Assembly (NCBI RefSeq): GCF_000165425.1 | Contig: NW_001799000.1 | Coordinates: forward strand, 186,001-250,000 | Reading direction: 5' to 3' | DNA length: 64,000 bases | Origin: Paramecium tetraurelia | Lineage: Eukaryota; Ciliophora; Oligohymenophorea; Peniculida; Parameciidae | Shown: positions 11,664 through 23,200 of the stretch, in pieces | Numbering within the stretch: the first letter of the stretch is position 1 | Layout of the letters: each line of letters opens with the position of its first letter | Translations under genes and position numbers: made by a program | The notes under the pieces: generated by a model | The model's input: only the letters and a program-made list of their open reading frames with translations | The model's database searches: none | What the model was told of the DNA's origin: nothing

Positions 11664-12767
11664 ATGAAAATAGCATTGATGCTGGTTGCAGTAACCTTAG
11701 TTTCTGCATCATCAATTTCACCATATTCTAAATTGAACTATTCAAAATAAAGATCAATAAGTGCTGTTTTAACAGAGGTAGAGGCTAAACTACAAAATAA
11801 CTCCCCATTGAATTCAATTCTGAATGTTCTAAAATAATTCAAAGATGCAGTTAATGTTGAGTAAGTGAATCACGATGAAATCTATCATCTGCAAGATAAT
11901 GAATGTTACTCAGAATTTGATTTTAGAAGCAAAGAAGTAGAGGATGCTTCAAATGTTGTCAGAGATTCAACAGCCCACCTGAATGTGTGTAAGACCTCTA
12001 AAATTAGAACCACTAATTAATAAGATGTTAATTAATAATAATTATTCACATATCAAGAACATTTGACATTAATTCTTGCAACTGCCGAAAGCGAATAAGG
12101 ATATTTCAAAAAAAGAGGAAGAGACTATGAAGATTCTCTTCATGCTATTGACGAAGCACTTGACATCTTATCAGGTATTGCTAATGGCAAAAGGAGCTTT
12201 GCTGAGTTAAGTAGTGTAAGTAAATCAATGTTGTAGACATCATTCAATATTTAGAAAACTTTCAATTATGCTCCAATTTTTTATGCTTTTTCATAATTAG
12301 CATCACAATAAGATTTAGTTGATCCAAGTCAAATTGAGCGAGTTGAATAATTGTTACTCTAATTGAGAGAGAGTATCCATGATACTTATAATGAATTTAC
12401 AGCCTCTAATGCTGCCTCAGTTGCTGCATTTAATGATTAGAAAGATAGAATCAATTCTATCTTAAATAGGTTAGCAAATTAAGAAGAAAGATTACAAGAT
12501 AAATTAGATCATTTAAATTAATGCATTGGAACTTAATCAGCAATTGTTTAAGCAGCCTCAACAAAGTTAGAGAGAAACCAATAACTATGGGATTAAGCAG
12601 TTGCATTATGCAATACTTTCGAAATAGAATACTACAGTGCCACAAGAGCTAGGAGATCTGAACTTAGTTTGATTACTGAATTAGAGGACCATGTTAACGA
12701 AAGGTTTGGGTAAGTCAAATAAAAAAAACCACATAAGCTACTGAGATATGCCAAGCTGAAATATTGA
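11664..12767 (+). CDS. Secreted coiled-coil protein, trichocyst matrix (TMP/Grl)-like
   Basis: Intronless, 367 aa. It starts with a signal peptide (MKIALMLVAVTLVSASS). The mature part is helical and Gln/Glu/Ser-rich with scattered cysteines (NECYS, LNVCKTSK, NQCIGTQ, VALCNTF). The pattern of an YYSATRARRSELSLITEL helix ending in NERFGQV near the C-terminus is typical of trichocyst matrix / granule lattice proteins, which are stored in secretory granules and form the crystalline contents. The last 14 residues lie after an A8 tract at 12721-12728; one more A would change the C-terminus to a longer reading, so the exact end is uncertain. A degenerate 50-bp repeat lies just downstream. Confidence 0.6.
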
Positions 12768-12955
12768 TTTATATTCATAAAATGATTATGAAGAATACAT
12801 TTTCCACATTCAAACACCTCAAGAAGGTCTTCTCTTTAAATTATGTATTTACAGAATATTGATTTTTTTCTATATTATGTATTATAGCTCAAATACTTCA
12901 GGAGCAGTCTTTTATTTAAAATAAATAATTATAGAAAATAAAACATTGTACATAA

Positions 12956-14133
12956 ATGGCAGACACTTAAACTCCTGATGATATTAGTAAAGTGATACCC
13001 ATTAATCCTTAATACCAAGTGCCTAATGCAGTTCAGAATCAAATGTAGATTCCAAACCAAATTCCACAAATATAATAGCCTCCACAATAAACATATGTTG
13101 TATATGCTCCTTAGATGTACTAACCAAGACCATAATATAACCTTAATCAAGTTCAACCTATCCAATATCCACAATTTCAACATCCGCAACGCTTGGTCCC
13201 CCCTTAATAACAACCATACTTACCATACCAATAATAACCTTAGATGATGTAGCCATTAATTCCCCCTCTTAAGTAAGAAGAAACCTTAAAGCATGATTCC
13301 TTAAGATTGGCTGGAAAATTAGAAAGAAGGTTTTTCAACTTACAGGTTCTATCCTTTTTCCTTCTTTTCTAAGCCTTCGCTTTGGTTTTGTGTTGTAGTT
13401 CTTATCGCAATGGCTTTATTGAATTCTAGTATAACCTTTACGGTAGTTTCAAGGTTCCATTTTACATTTTCACAGTGATAATGGCACTTTCACTATTATA
13501 CTCTTACACAGCTTCAAAGAAATTGAAGAACTCCTCAACTAGCAAAATTCTTTGTGCAGTCTATGGAATATCATATGGTTTCTTTATTTAGGCTTTGTAT
13601 TCCTCCACTTATTCATATTACTATTATTATTAAAGTGGAAACAGCTATCACTTTTTGGAATCAAATGGTGGCGATGAGATCGTTATAATAGTGTTTAGTT
13701 TCATTAATCTTGAAGTTCTATCGCTATTTACATACGCAATGCAAGAATTAGACCAATTAAGCTTTAGAAGTAAATTATCGATTTTATCATTAGACTCCTT
13801 CTGGTATGTTATGGTACCCTCAGTTACTTATGGAGGAATCCTGTTTTCTCTCTATTATTAATACGGTGTATTGTGTGGAATCATCTGTTTTTCAATTGCA
13901 TTTGGATTCTATCTTCAATTCATCCTTTCTAGAATGATTCAATCAACTAAGGTATTAATTTATTTTATGAATATCTTTAGTTTAACTTGAGATCCGATGA
14001 CGGCAAATACGCAGCTGTTCTCTTAGGCTTTTTAATTCTGGTTCCATTCTTTGATATTGGATTGAACAAAAGTGACGAAATGGTGTAAGAATCCTAGAGT
14101 TAAAACAATTAGTAAAAAAATAATATACAATGA
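12956..14133 (+). CDS. Gln/Pro-rich multi-pass membrane protein, TMBIM/LFG-like, copy A
   Basis: 382 aa with one 29-nt intron. The first 120 residues are P/Q/Y-rich and cytosolic-looking (for example IPQIQQPPQQTYVVYAP). Then about seven hydrophobic helices follow, beginning after a basic LERRFF segment. The proline-rich N-terminus plus seven helices, ending in a YAAVLLGFLILVPFFDIGL helix, resembles the LFG/GRINA branch of the Bax-inhibitor-1 superfamily, where the last helix reads AALNLYLDIINLF. Family membership is a structural guess; those proteins are membrane calcium-leak and survival factors. The downstream neighbour is a divergent tandem paralogue with the same layout. Confidence 0.6.
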
Positions 14134-14205
14134 GGAAAATCATAAAACAATATTCATAATTTATATCACTTGCTTGTTATTCAATATTATTAATATATTT
14201 ATCGA

Positions 14206-15306
14206 ATGACTTCACAATAATAGTCATAAACCTTTGTTCCTATTGTATTATCTTAAGAAGAATATAACCAAATTCTCAGCCAACCTGCCTACCTGCACCA
14301 ATAATTACTGTAAGAAATCTATTAAAAGAAATAATAACAACCTTAGCTCTAATAATAAGTACAGGTGCATCCTTATTAATAATTTCAACAATAAGCTTTG
14401 AATTAACCTTAAAGCACAGCCGTCTTAATTAATATACCATAAATTCCAAATCATCCTAACCAACCCAATTATGTGTATTAGTAAGGAGTTCAACCCCTCC
14501 CACAATACGTATAATACTAGTAACAGAATCCTAATTAAAATTTAAACATTATTCAAAATCCTTTACAACATAAATCTATTCAAAAAGCTGGTAACTTAGA
14601 ACTTAAATATTTTTATGAATGGTCTACATATCTATTTATGTTAGAAATTTGTATTTCACTGTTTACTAATACTAATTCTGCCTTTTTCAATTGGGAGTTG
14701 GTTACAAATAACTATTAATGGAATAGTACTTTATGGGTAGTTTTAATATTATTTATAATATTGAATTTATTCATTTTAACAAATCCAACTTACGTAACCT
14801 AAGTAAAATAATATTATTATTTTAGAAAAATAATCAAAAATTGTATTATTGGATACACGTTCTTTTATTCGTATTGCTAATGTAAGGTCTTCAAACTGCA
14901 ATATCAGGCAGCGCTGAGGTGTTCTCTTGGAATACAAATTATTTCTATTACTTCTACCTTTTAATATGTGTTGAATTCATTTCAGTGAGAATTGCCATTA
15001 AACGTCACGGGGTGAAGAAACCTATTCAAGAATATTTAGGATATTTAATAGCTGCCCCAGTCGTTACTTACTTTTTAGAGTTAATTTGTCAAGATTATTT
15101 CTATATTTATACACCTTTATTAATTTGGGTTATTTTTGTAATACTAATTGGAGTGGGATAAATTTTCATAATAAGTAAGATAATTGAAAAGGGATATGTA
15201 ATATTTTATTCTTATTTCCTAGAACAAATTTTAAACAAAAGATGTCTTTGCTATGGCCATTAGTTTTCCAATTTTATTGGTATGCCCATTTTTTGATGAG
15301 GAATGA
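14206..15306 (+). CDS. Gln/Pro-rich multi-pass membrane protein, TMBIM/LFG-like, copy B
   Basis: 347 aa with two introns (32 and 25 nt). Layout matches copy A: a Gln-rich tail of about 130 residues, then six or seven hydrophobic helices, closing with DVFAMAISFPILLVCPFF, which aligns with the last helix of copy A. The gene starts 72 bp after the stop of copy A on the same strand, indicating tandem duplication. Divergence is large, so the duplication is old. The same family caution applies. Confidence 0.6.
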
Positions 15307-15386
15307 GGAATGCTATGATATATATATAAGTTATAAGTTAGTTATTATTAATGTAATATCATATAGTTTAATAAAAAGAAATTTTA

Positions 15387-17723
15387 TCAAATTGTGCTTT
15401 TGTAATAATCGATAATAGATTATAGCTATTTCATTTCAACAGGTTTTTCTAAATAAAATTTCATCCCAACTTATTAACACTTTGGAAATTCCATTTCCTT
15501 TTGATAGGCGGAACAAGCCACAATGATAGGAGATTTTAAATCTTTTTCTTCACAATATGAAAATATATGTTTAGATGCATTGATACCATTGATTCCAAGC
15601 ATTTCTAGATCCATGAATATTAAACCATACATATTTGAATTACAATAATTGCATTTTTCTTTTAATTTGATTTTTTCTATGGCTTTGTATCCATTAATTG
15701 AATAATCAATTTATTTAACACCTCTAGATAAAATAATAAGGAATACATTCTTAACAATAGCATTTGCAAAGCATCAATATTGAATTAAGTATCATCCACT
15801 ATTAATATTTTAGAGCAACACTCAACAGAACTATTAATTTGTTTTTTTGGTTGGGTCACAATGATCTAGATCTCTTTTGAGCTTTCTTCATCTTCGTTTA
15901 GATTCTCTATCATTTCACTATCACTCAAAATTGATTGCTTATTATTATTGATGGATCTAACTTTTTCTGATTCCTGACTCTAAAGTTCTTGAAGTTGGAT
16001 TGTAAATGAAAAACTTGATCCCTTATGATAAATTGAATCAAATCTGAGACCATCTCCCAATTGCTATGCTATTTTATTACTAATCACTAATCCTAAGCCG
16101 ACTCCTTGAGCATTTAACTTCTTGCTCTCCTCAGAGTTTATCTTCCCAAAAGCCTTCATTAACATCTCTTTATCCTACTCCTACACTCCTATTCCTGAAT
16201 CAGTTATGCAAATTTCAATAACTAACTCTTCCACTAGATCTACCCTCAATGAGATGTATCCTTCTTAAGTGAATTTGAATGCATTTCCTATTAGATTAAT
16301 CATTACTTATTTAATCCTATTTTAATCCTATTCGATAATATCAGGACAAACAGACTGATACTATAACATTAATTTTAATTGTTTTTTCTCAGCTTAGAGA
16401 TTAAACATTTATAAACATTCTTGGCATAGCATTTTTAGATTAAACCTTTCCATTTTTAACTAAAATTTATTTGCTTGAATCTATGCCAAGTCCAATAAAT
16501 CATTACACAGATTTAATAGATATCTTGAGTTATCGATTGAATTTTGAATATATAAATTATTTTATTCTTTTGCAACATGTTCCAACATTGTGATCATACA
16601 ACCCAAAGGGGCTCTAAATTCATGAGAAACAAATGAAATCATTTTAGATTTTTAATTATAATGACTTTGCAATTATTTAATGTACTTCTTGTAACTTAGA
16701 TCTCTGCAAATAATAGTCATAACTTTCTTAACCTAAGAGTTCACGTAAACACTCACCTCAAGTATAGGAGCTTATTAGGACTATTGATATTCATAAGATT
16801 ACTTAAGATAGATGTTTAGATTGCTAAACATAAAATAGATAGCTCTCCTTATTTTACTTAATCCAAATTTTATCAAGCACTTATTATAAAGTTACTTCTT
16901 TCACCCCTTATTAAGGAATGTATTGACTTTTTGAATTAAAGGACAAGGATCCACTATATTACTTTATAGAATTTTATATATCAATTCCAATACTCTTTAT
17001 TGATTGTATCGATTTCTTCGCCTCGAGTTTCTCAATCTTGTAGTAGTTTTAATAAGCAGTCTAAATTTAGTTTTCGTCAGAAATCTAAAACATCGACTTA
17101 GCTGATCTATTCACAAAAGTTGGCTATTATTCATAACCCTATTCATAAAGGATCACACCTTCCCTTATCTAATTAAAGCATAGATTCTTCGTATAATTTT
17201 CTTAAAAGAGCTCGTGTTAACTCATTTCTTTCCACTTATATCTTTCTGAATTTTAAAAGATCTCTATTAATTTTGGAGATTACTATTATTTAAAGGTCTC
17301 ATAATTCATTATTGTTAATATGATATAGACTGCTGCATAATGAATTGCAGTCCAGATAATTTCTTGATCCAAATGATTGAACATTCTGAGTAAGGAATAT
17401 GATCCAATAAATAGTAAATTTGGGAATAGGATCCAAAATTGATCTTAGTTCTTAAACATTAAGTATGCATAAAATAGAGAGTGAGCAAAGCCAAACTAAG
17501 GAATCTGAATTTCTATATGCAAAGTGTATGTCAACAATATTTGTATCATGATTATCCATTTTTTTTCTAAAGTCTAATTGTAATAGATAATTATTATAGT
17601 AAATATTACCAATGCAAGTATTGTAAGATTCTTATAAGTGAAAGAATCAACAATTTATTATATTAGTTGACCCAATAATAAAAAACAATTAATAATTAAG
17701 GCATGTGATATTTTAATATTCAT
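15387..17723 (-). CDS. Hybrid sensor histidine kinase with receiver domain
   Basis: Two-component sensor. N-terminal 5-6 hydrophobic helices, a PAS-like middle segment, then a dimerisation/H-box VSHEFRAPLGCMITM with the phospho-accepting His, N-box NLIGNAFKFT, G1 DSGIGV and G2 GVGLGL. A receiver domain follows: VDD acidic pair, phospho-acceptor Asp in FMDLEM, then CSAY and the conserved Lys in LEKPV. All catalytic residues appear intact. The receiver contains a 23-nt intron (GTATTCCTTA...TCTAG); at least one further intron must exist to keep the frame. The ATG at 17723 overlaps the TGA of the upstream kelch gene as ATGA; the next methionine is about 60 codons later, inside the membrane region. 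Confidence 0.85.
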
Positions 17724-19011
17724 TATATTAATGTCACTACAGGCATGTACTACATCGTTTTTACCCACGCCCTAATGTCGTTAATGCCACCAAAAGCATA
17801 AGTTCCAGTGACCGCTCCAGTAAAAGCGTTATTAAACTCATTTTTACCAACATACTCAAGCTCGAGAGTATTCTGATCCTTTATAGCAAAATAGTCAAAA
17901 CTAACTTCGTCCTAATTTCCACCCAATACAACAATAAGATCCTTCTTTTGAGCTGAATCTATTAAAATAATAACAATAATCTACCAGCTACTTCCACTTG
18001 CTTCAAAACAAAAAGTTGAGACCCTGCTCTTGGAACACTCAATTTTGTTTTTGATTTGATATTTTCAATTGACTTTTTCTCAATATCCATAATCGCAATC
18101 TTATCAGTAACTTTCTCCCCATTCGACCCTCCAAAAACTAAAATATGCTTATCTGAAATTGGCAAACAAGATGAACCCAAATGATTTGTTACGTTAATAC
18201 CCTATCTATATTTGAAATCCTTCCACTTCTTAGTGGCTAAATCAAAGCATTCCACCTTATTGCTATGGAGTATTTTCTAATAACAATACTATGATAATAT
18301 ATACAATTTCCTCATTCTCAAGAGTCAATCCGCCATAAACATAAACTTTATTATTTAAAACAAAGCCTGAAAATCCAGATCTAGCTTGAACCATACTGTC
18401 CACTACTTCCCATGATTACTCTCCATTCTGATTCACAGGGCCCTTCTCATCATATATCTCACATTGGTTTAAGATACCCCAACCATCTTAATTTATGAGT
18501 TGGCCTCCAACTACCAGATATAGATATTAATTTGTCGTTCCAGGTTTTAATAATTCGAAAACTTTATGATTATGTCTTGCAAAATTCATTTGTGGTATTA
18601 CAGGCACCTTCTCTCCCTCAATTTCATTGCCATCTTCATCCTCTCTTGTTAAGCCCTATCTCCATAATTCATATTTGATTCTGTGTCCTTCCATGTGATC
18701 ATGAAGCTAAATTCTAAAGCAAAAGGCAGAGCTATAAATGTCCTTATTTTCTTGATATGCACCACCAGTAACTAGAAATTCTGCTCCAATCTACTTTTTG
18801 ATATAGGATGAAAAATAAGGAACACACGGAGGCTGATCTTTGCTTATGAAAGCCCATCCAGCTAAAGAATATAATATGATTTACGTTTTGCATCTCCTGT
18901 AGCGAAATTATACCCAATTGATGGATAGAATTGCTCTTCTTACTTATCCTAATCTACAAAAGGAGGGTGAATCACAGTAGTGAATGTAAAATGATTTTAT
19001 TCCTGCTTCAT
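17720..19011 (-). CDS. Kelch-repeat protein
   Basis: 404 aa after removal of three introns (23, 28 and 26 nt). At least five kelch blades are visible: EFLVTGGAYQE, YLYLVVGGQL, NKVYVYGGLTLEN, KHILVFGGSNGEK and KDLIVVLGGNQDE. It forms a beta-propeller, normally a protein-interaction platform. There is no second domain. It lies directly upstream of the hybrid histidine kinase on the same strand, with stop and start overlapping, so co-regulation is conceivable but unproven. Confidence 0.8.
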
Positions 19012-19239
19012 TTCTAATTAATTTATATCAATTGCAAATCATCAAATGCCATACTAAATACATTTGAAAGAGAATTATTTCCAATAAATATATATGAGAG
19101 TAAATTAACTTATTTTAAAAATACAGACCTAGAACTCGATTCTTTGTATCTTATTTTGGAGCAAAAGAAAATCTTGTATAAATATCACACTTATAATATT
19201 ATATATTAAATCTTTCATAAAGACATAAAAGAATAAATT

Positions 19240-20228
19240 ATGTTAAATAATATTTTGCTGCAAACAAGAGAAAAAGAAGATAATCCACCCCAAGGAAATT
19301 CAGAGTCCTCCTTCTCCCAGAATTCAACCACAATAGAGACTGCCAATTTATCATAGACTCCAACTCTTAATTTAATTAATTAAGAGAATGGCCCTCGTCA
19401 TACCTTCTCATAGTTAGATTAAATTTATTAACCCTTGTTACAACATAATTAATAATTGTCGAGTCTGAATGATTTGCAAAAACAGAGATTTCTTATTTAA
19501 ATAACAGGGGTTTGGATATTTTAGGAAGCTATATAAATAATTATGTCAGTCATAACTATCCTAGATTTTAACTACGATAACTTGTTTTATAATTTTGAAT
19601 AGGAAAAATATCGAGCACCATTATACTTATTCTTTCTGATCTCTGCCTCATAATTATTGTTAATCAGATTCTATAAACCATTTAGATGTGTATATATTTA
19701 AATATAAATAGCAAGAAACACTATGCTTTTTTCATATTCTTGATCTTCACAATTTCATATGCTTTATGGATTAGTGGCCTCATCGCTGCGGACCATTCAG
19801 ATATTTGGAACATAGAAAACTCTGTTTAAATCGGATTCGCCATTTTCATAGGTATTATATGCAATTTTCTGACTTTGATTACTCTGCAATTTCATTTTTC
19901 TCTGACCAATAAAAAGATAACATTTTTTAGTAAAATAATTTAATATTCCCAGGAACAATTAAGTATGTTGTCATTCCACCCTTTGTTTATGCCTTCATAT
20001 TTTAAATATTCAACCCTTTTGATTATACTGCAGTACTAATTTTATGGATGTCAACAGAGTTATGGGCCTTAACCTTTGGAGGCTTGTTTCTGTACAGTAC
20101 ATTACAAATAATTAATGGTAAGGTAAATAAATATCATTTAATTTTAGTTTAATCTAAATTAAGATTAAACCATCTCTGCAGCACTTTTGGCATTTATTAA
20201 TATGTTTTTTCCATTTGGACATTTTTGA
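19240..20228 (+). CDS. Multi-pass membrane protein of unknown function
   Basis: About 304 aa. A 100-residue polar N-terminus is followed by six or so hydrophobic helices (for example YAFFIFLIFTISYALWISG, GFAIFIGIICNFLTLI, YVVIPPFVYAFIFQ). Introns: the first needs 26 nt from GTATATATTT to an AAG acceptor (19690-19715) to keep frame, because the more obvious TAG acceptor four bases earlier does not fit; then 23 nt (CAG acceptor) and 25 nt. No family was recognised. A single-base assembly error at intron 1 is the alternative explanation. Confidence 0.55.
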
Positions 20229-20298
20229 TTAAATAACATATGTGTCGTATCATATCTAAAGAGAAATAAAATAATATTATTATTAAATATATTAATTT

Positions 20299-23200
20299 TC
20301 AAATTAATCTTGTTTTTTGACTTCCCTCATTGTCTACTGAAGCATAAGTAATTCTTTGCTCTGAAACTAGATGTGTAAACAAAGGAGGTTGTGTTTGCTT
20401 TTTATTTGTTGAAGCTTTTAACTTCATAAACAATTGCCTTATTCTATCCCTTCTTTCAGTACTCAACTCTAAATATTTAGATTTTAACATGTATTCAATT
20501 TTTATATGTTTCTTGATTATCATCCTTATCATATCGAAAAACGCTTCATATTTTGATATGTGCACAGAGATAAATTTCATTGCACATTGATAGAATAAAT
20601 ACAATAATGATATTAATATTAGAACTTGGAGGATATAATTTAATACTGTTTAGTTATCATAAATCGAAAATTACACTAGACATAATAGTAATGAGATTAT
20701 GCATAGAATTAGACATTCCTTCTCAAATTTATTTAACTTTCCCACATTAAATGGTTTACTAATGTTAAACATAAGGTAGTAAGTAAAAAGTAAACCAATT
20801 AATAAGATCCCTTTGGTTATAATAAAATCTTATAACAATACAATAATCAAAGTAAGTAATAGCCTTTGGCTTACTCTTATTAACTCCCAAAAATAAAATT
20901 TTCTTGAATATTCATTAAATAGATAACCAAACTTTTATTTAATGGAATAATTATTAAAATTCTTCTTATTTTGATTGAGAGTTACAAATAAAATTAAAGG
21001 AAGTATGAACCCAGCGAATATCAATAAAGGTAATATAAGAATGTAAACTGCCTTCTAATGAACAGGTGTCCAATATTAATACGATACATTTGCACTGATC
21101 CATTACTGATCCCCATACATCTTTGGAGTTAATAAAGAGGATAGTCTAAAAAATAAGTGAAATTGTTTACGCTTTGATTAAATTTAAAAAGCCTGATAAA
21201 TATAAATAGAAAAAGGATGAATATAGTGTTTCCAGAGTGAAGGTATTCAGTTGCAATTTTTCTAGTATAAATGAAAGTGAAACAAACATTATATATTGAA
21301 TTAATTGGATAATAACAATAAAGGAGAGATTGACATAAATGTATTCGATATTCAGATTTGAAAGATAGCAATCAAAATTATTGGTAGTAGAGTACGTTGA
21401 GTTTCCAACGAATTTAAACACATCTTCAATATTAGAAATAAAATTCAATTAGAATGTATATACTACTAACACAATCTAAAAGTAATTACTAATCAATTTA
21501 ATTACAGTACCGGATTGATCTAAAATTAAAACATTAATACCTTAAGATAATCGCACAATTATATCATACATTTTAGTTTAAGCTTTGCAATATAAGAATT
21601 TTTAATTCTATAATTAGGTACTTTTGACAGTTAAAGCAATCTAAATCAACACCCAAATAAAGACAAAGAAGAATTCTAATAATACTACACCCTAATTGCC
21701 ACAAAGCAAGCAAGTATAATCTCTTGTTTTTGAGTACTTTCCAAATCCTCTGATATTGTATACATCACATTCTTAGCAAAGTGCTCCTAGCGTGCCTTCT
21801 AAGCAAGTCTCATCTCCAAATTTCCACCCTCCAAGACAATTTTTTGGTTAATTGAAACATTGCTCTAATGTTGAAGAATGTAAAGTATATCTCCATATAC
21901 CTTGGTATAAGTCTAGCAGATTTTCAGTGTGATTTCTTATATAATAAGGATTGGATTTTTCACAATAGCCAATTAGAGGATCAACACTGTAATAACCTTT
22001 TGATGAATTGCAAGCTAGACATTAATCTTCTGAGAAATATTCGCCCATTTAACATTTAATTGTTTTAACATAAAAGGTATATTTATAACCTACATTTTCA
22101 ATTGCATCACAATTAATCCCTACATACAAGTAATTATTCTTATAAGGATTTAAAATAAAAACAATCTCTTCAAGATTAAGGTAGTTTTATTCACTATTAA
22201 ATTTTATCTCAGTTAAGGAAAAATTACTTTTGATAAGTTTGAAGTTTTCATCTAACAAATCTTATTGAACATCACATACAACGTTTAAATCTGTTAATGT
22301 CTAATCTTCTTAAAAGTAATTTTGAACTTTGAATTTTAGATTTATTGAATTATTACTAAATGTTAGAGTCTATATGTCGAATTCTCTATAAGATTATAAT
22401 GATTAGCCACTAGGCAGGTGAAGCAACGCATTTCCACTTCTAGCAATCTAATTGTTTGAATATGATTTGTTAAATAATTAGTTAATTTTTTGATTGGTAT
22501 CCATTTTCAACTAAAAGTATTCTTGTCCATAAGTGTTTGTCTTGTAAGTGGCTTTGTTATTAAAGAATAAAGTTGTCTCTAAAGAGTGGGTAAGATCCTA
22601 TTTTAAAATTTTGTCATTAAATATTCCGCCTCCTTGATATGCCCGATTTTCAGATACCACTGAGCTTACGATATAAAATGGAGAGTTCTAAATGTAAATG
22701 GCTCCACCCTTTTGTAGTGCAGTATTATGAATGAATAAGGATTACTGTATTTGATAGTTGAGATTTGATATTGATATCTATCCATTCTAAGAATTTGAAT
22801 TGTTATAATAGAAATGTTTTTTTAAAAGAACCAATTATTCTCCTCCCAATTATTTTGAACTGATATTGAGTTTATTATTTGAAATACAACTGTTATTTAG
22901 AAAAAGGAATTATTCCAATCTAGATTTGAAATACTTCTCATAATGAATATTGAATAGACCCAAGTTAAATGACATCTCTTTAAATTAACTTATCATTGCA
23001 TCTTGAATTTAGAATTTCTAATATTCATCTAAGAATTTAATTGATATTAATTGATCTGGAGTTAAGCTTGAAAGAAGTATTTATGTTATTAGGCAGTTCT
23101 TTTGCTTCATTTAAAATGAATTAGACTATTGTATATCTATGAAAAGCATCTCCTCTTTAAATTCCTAGAAGCATGGGTTTTTATAAATTGAAGGTACTCT

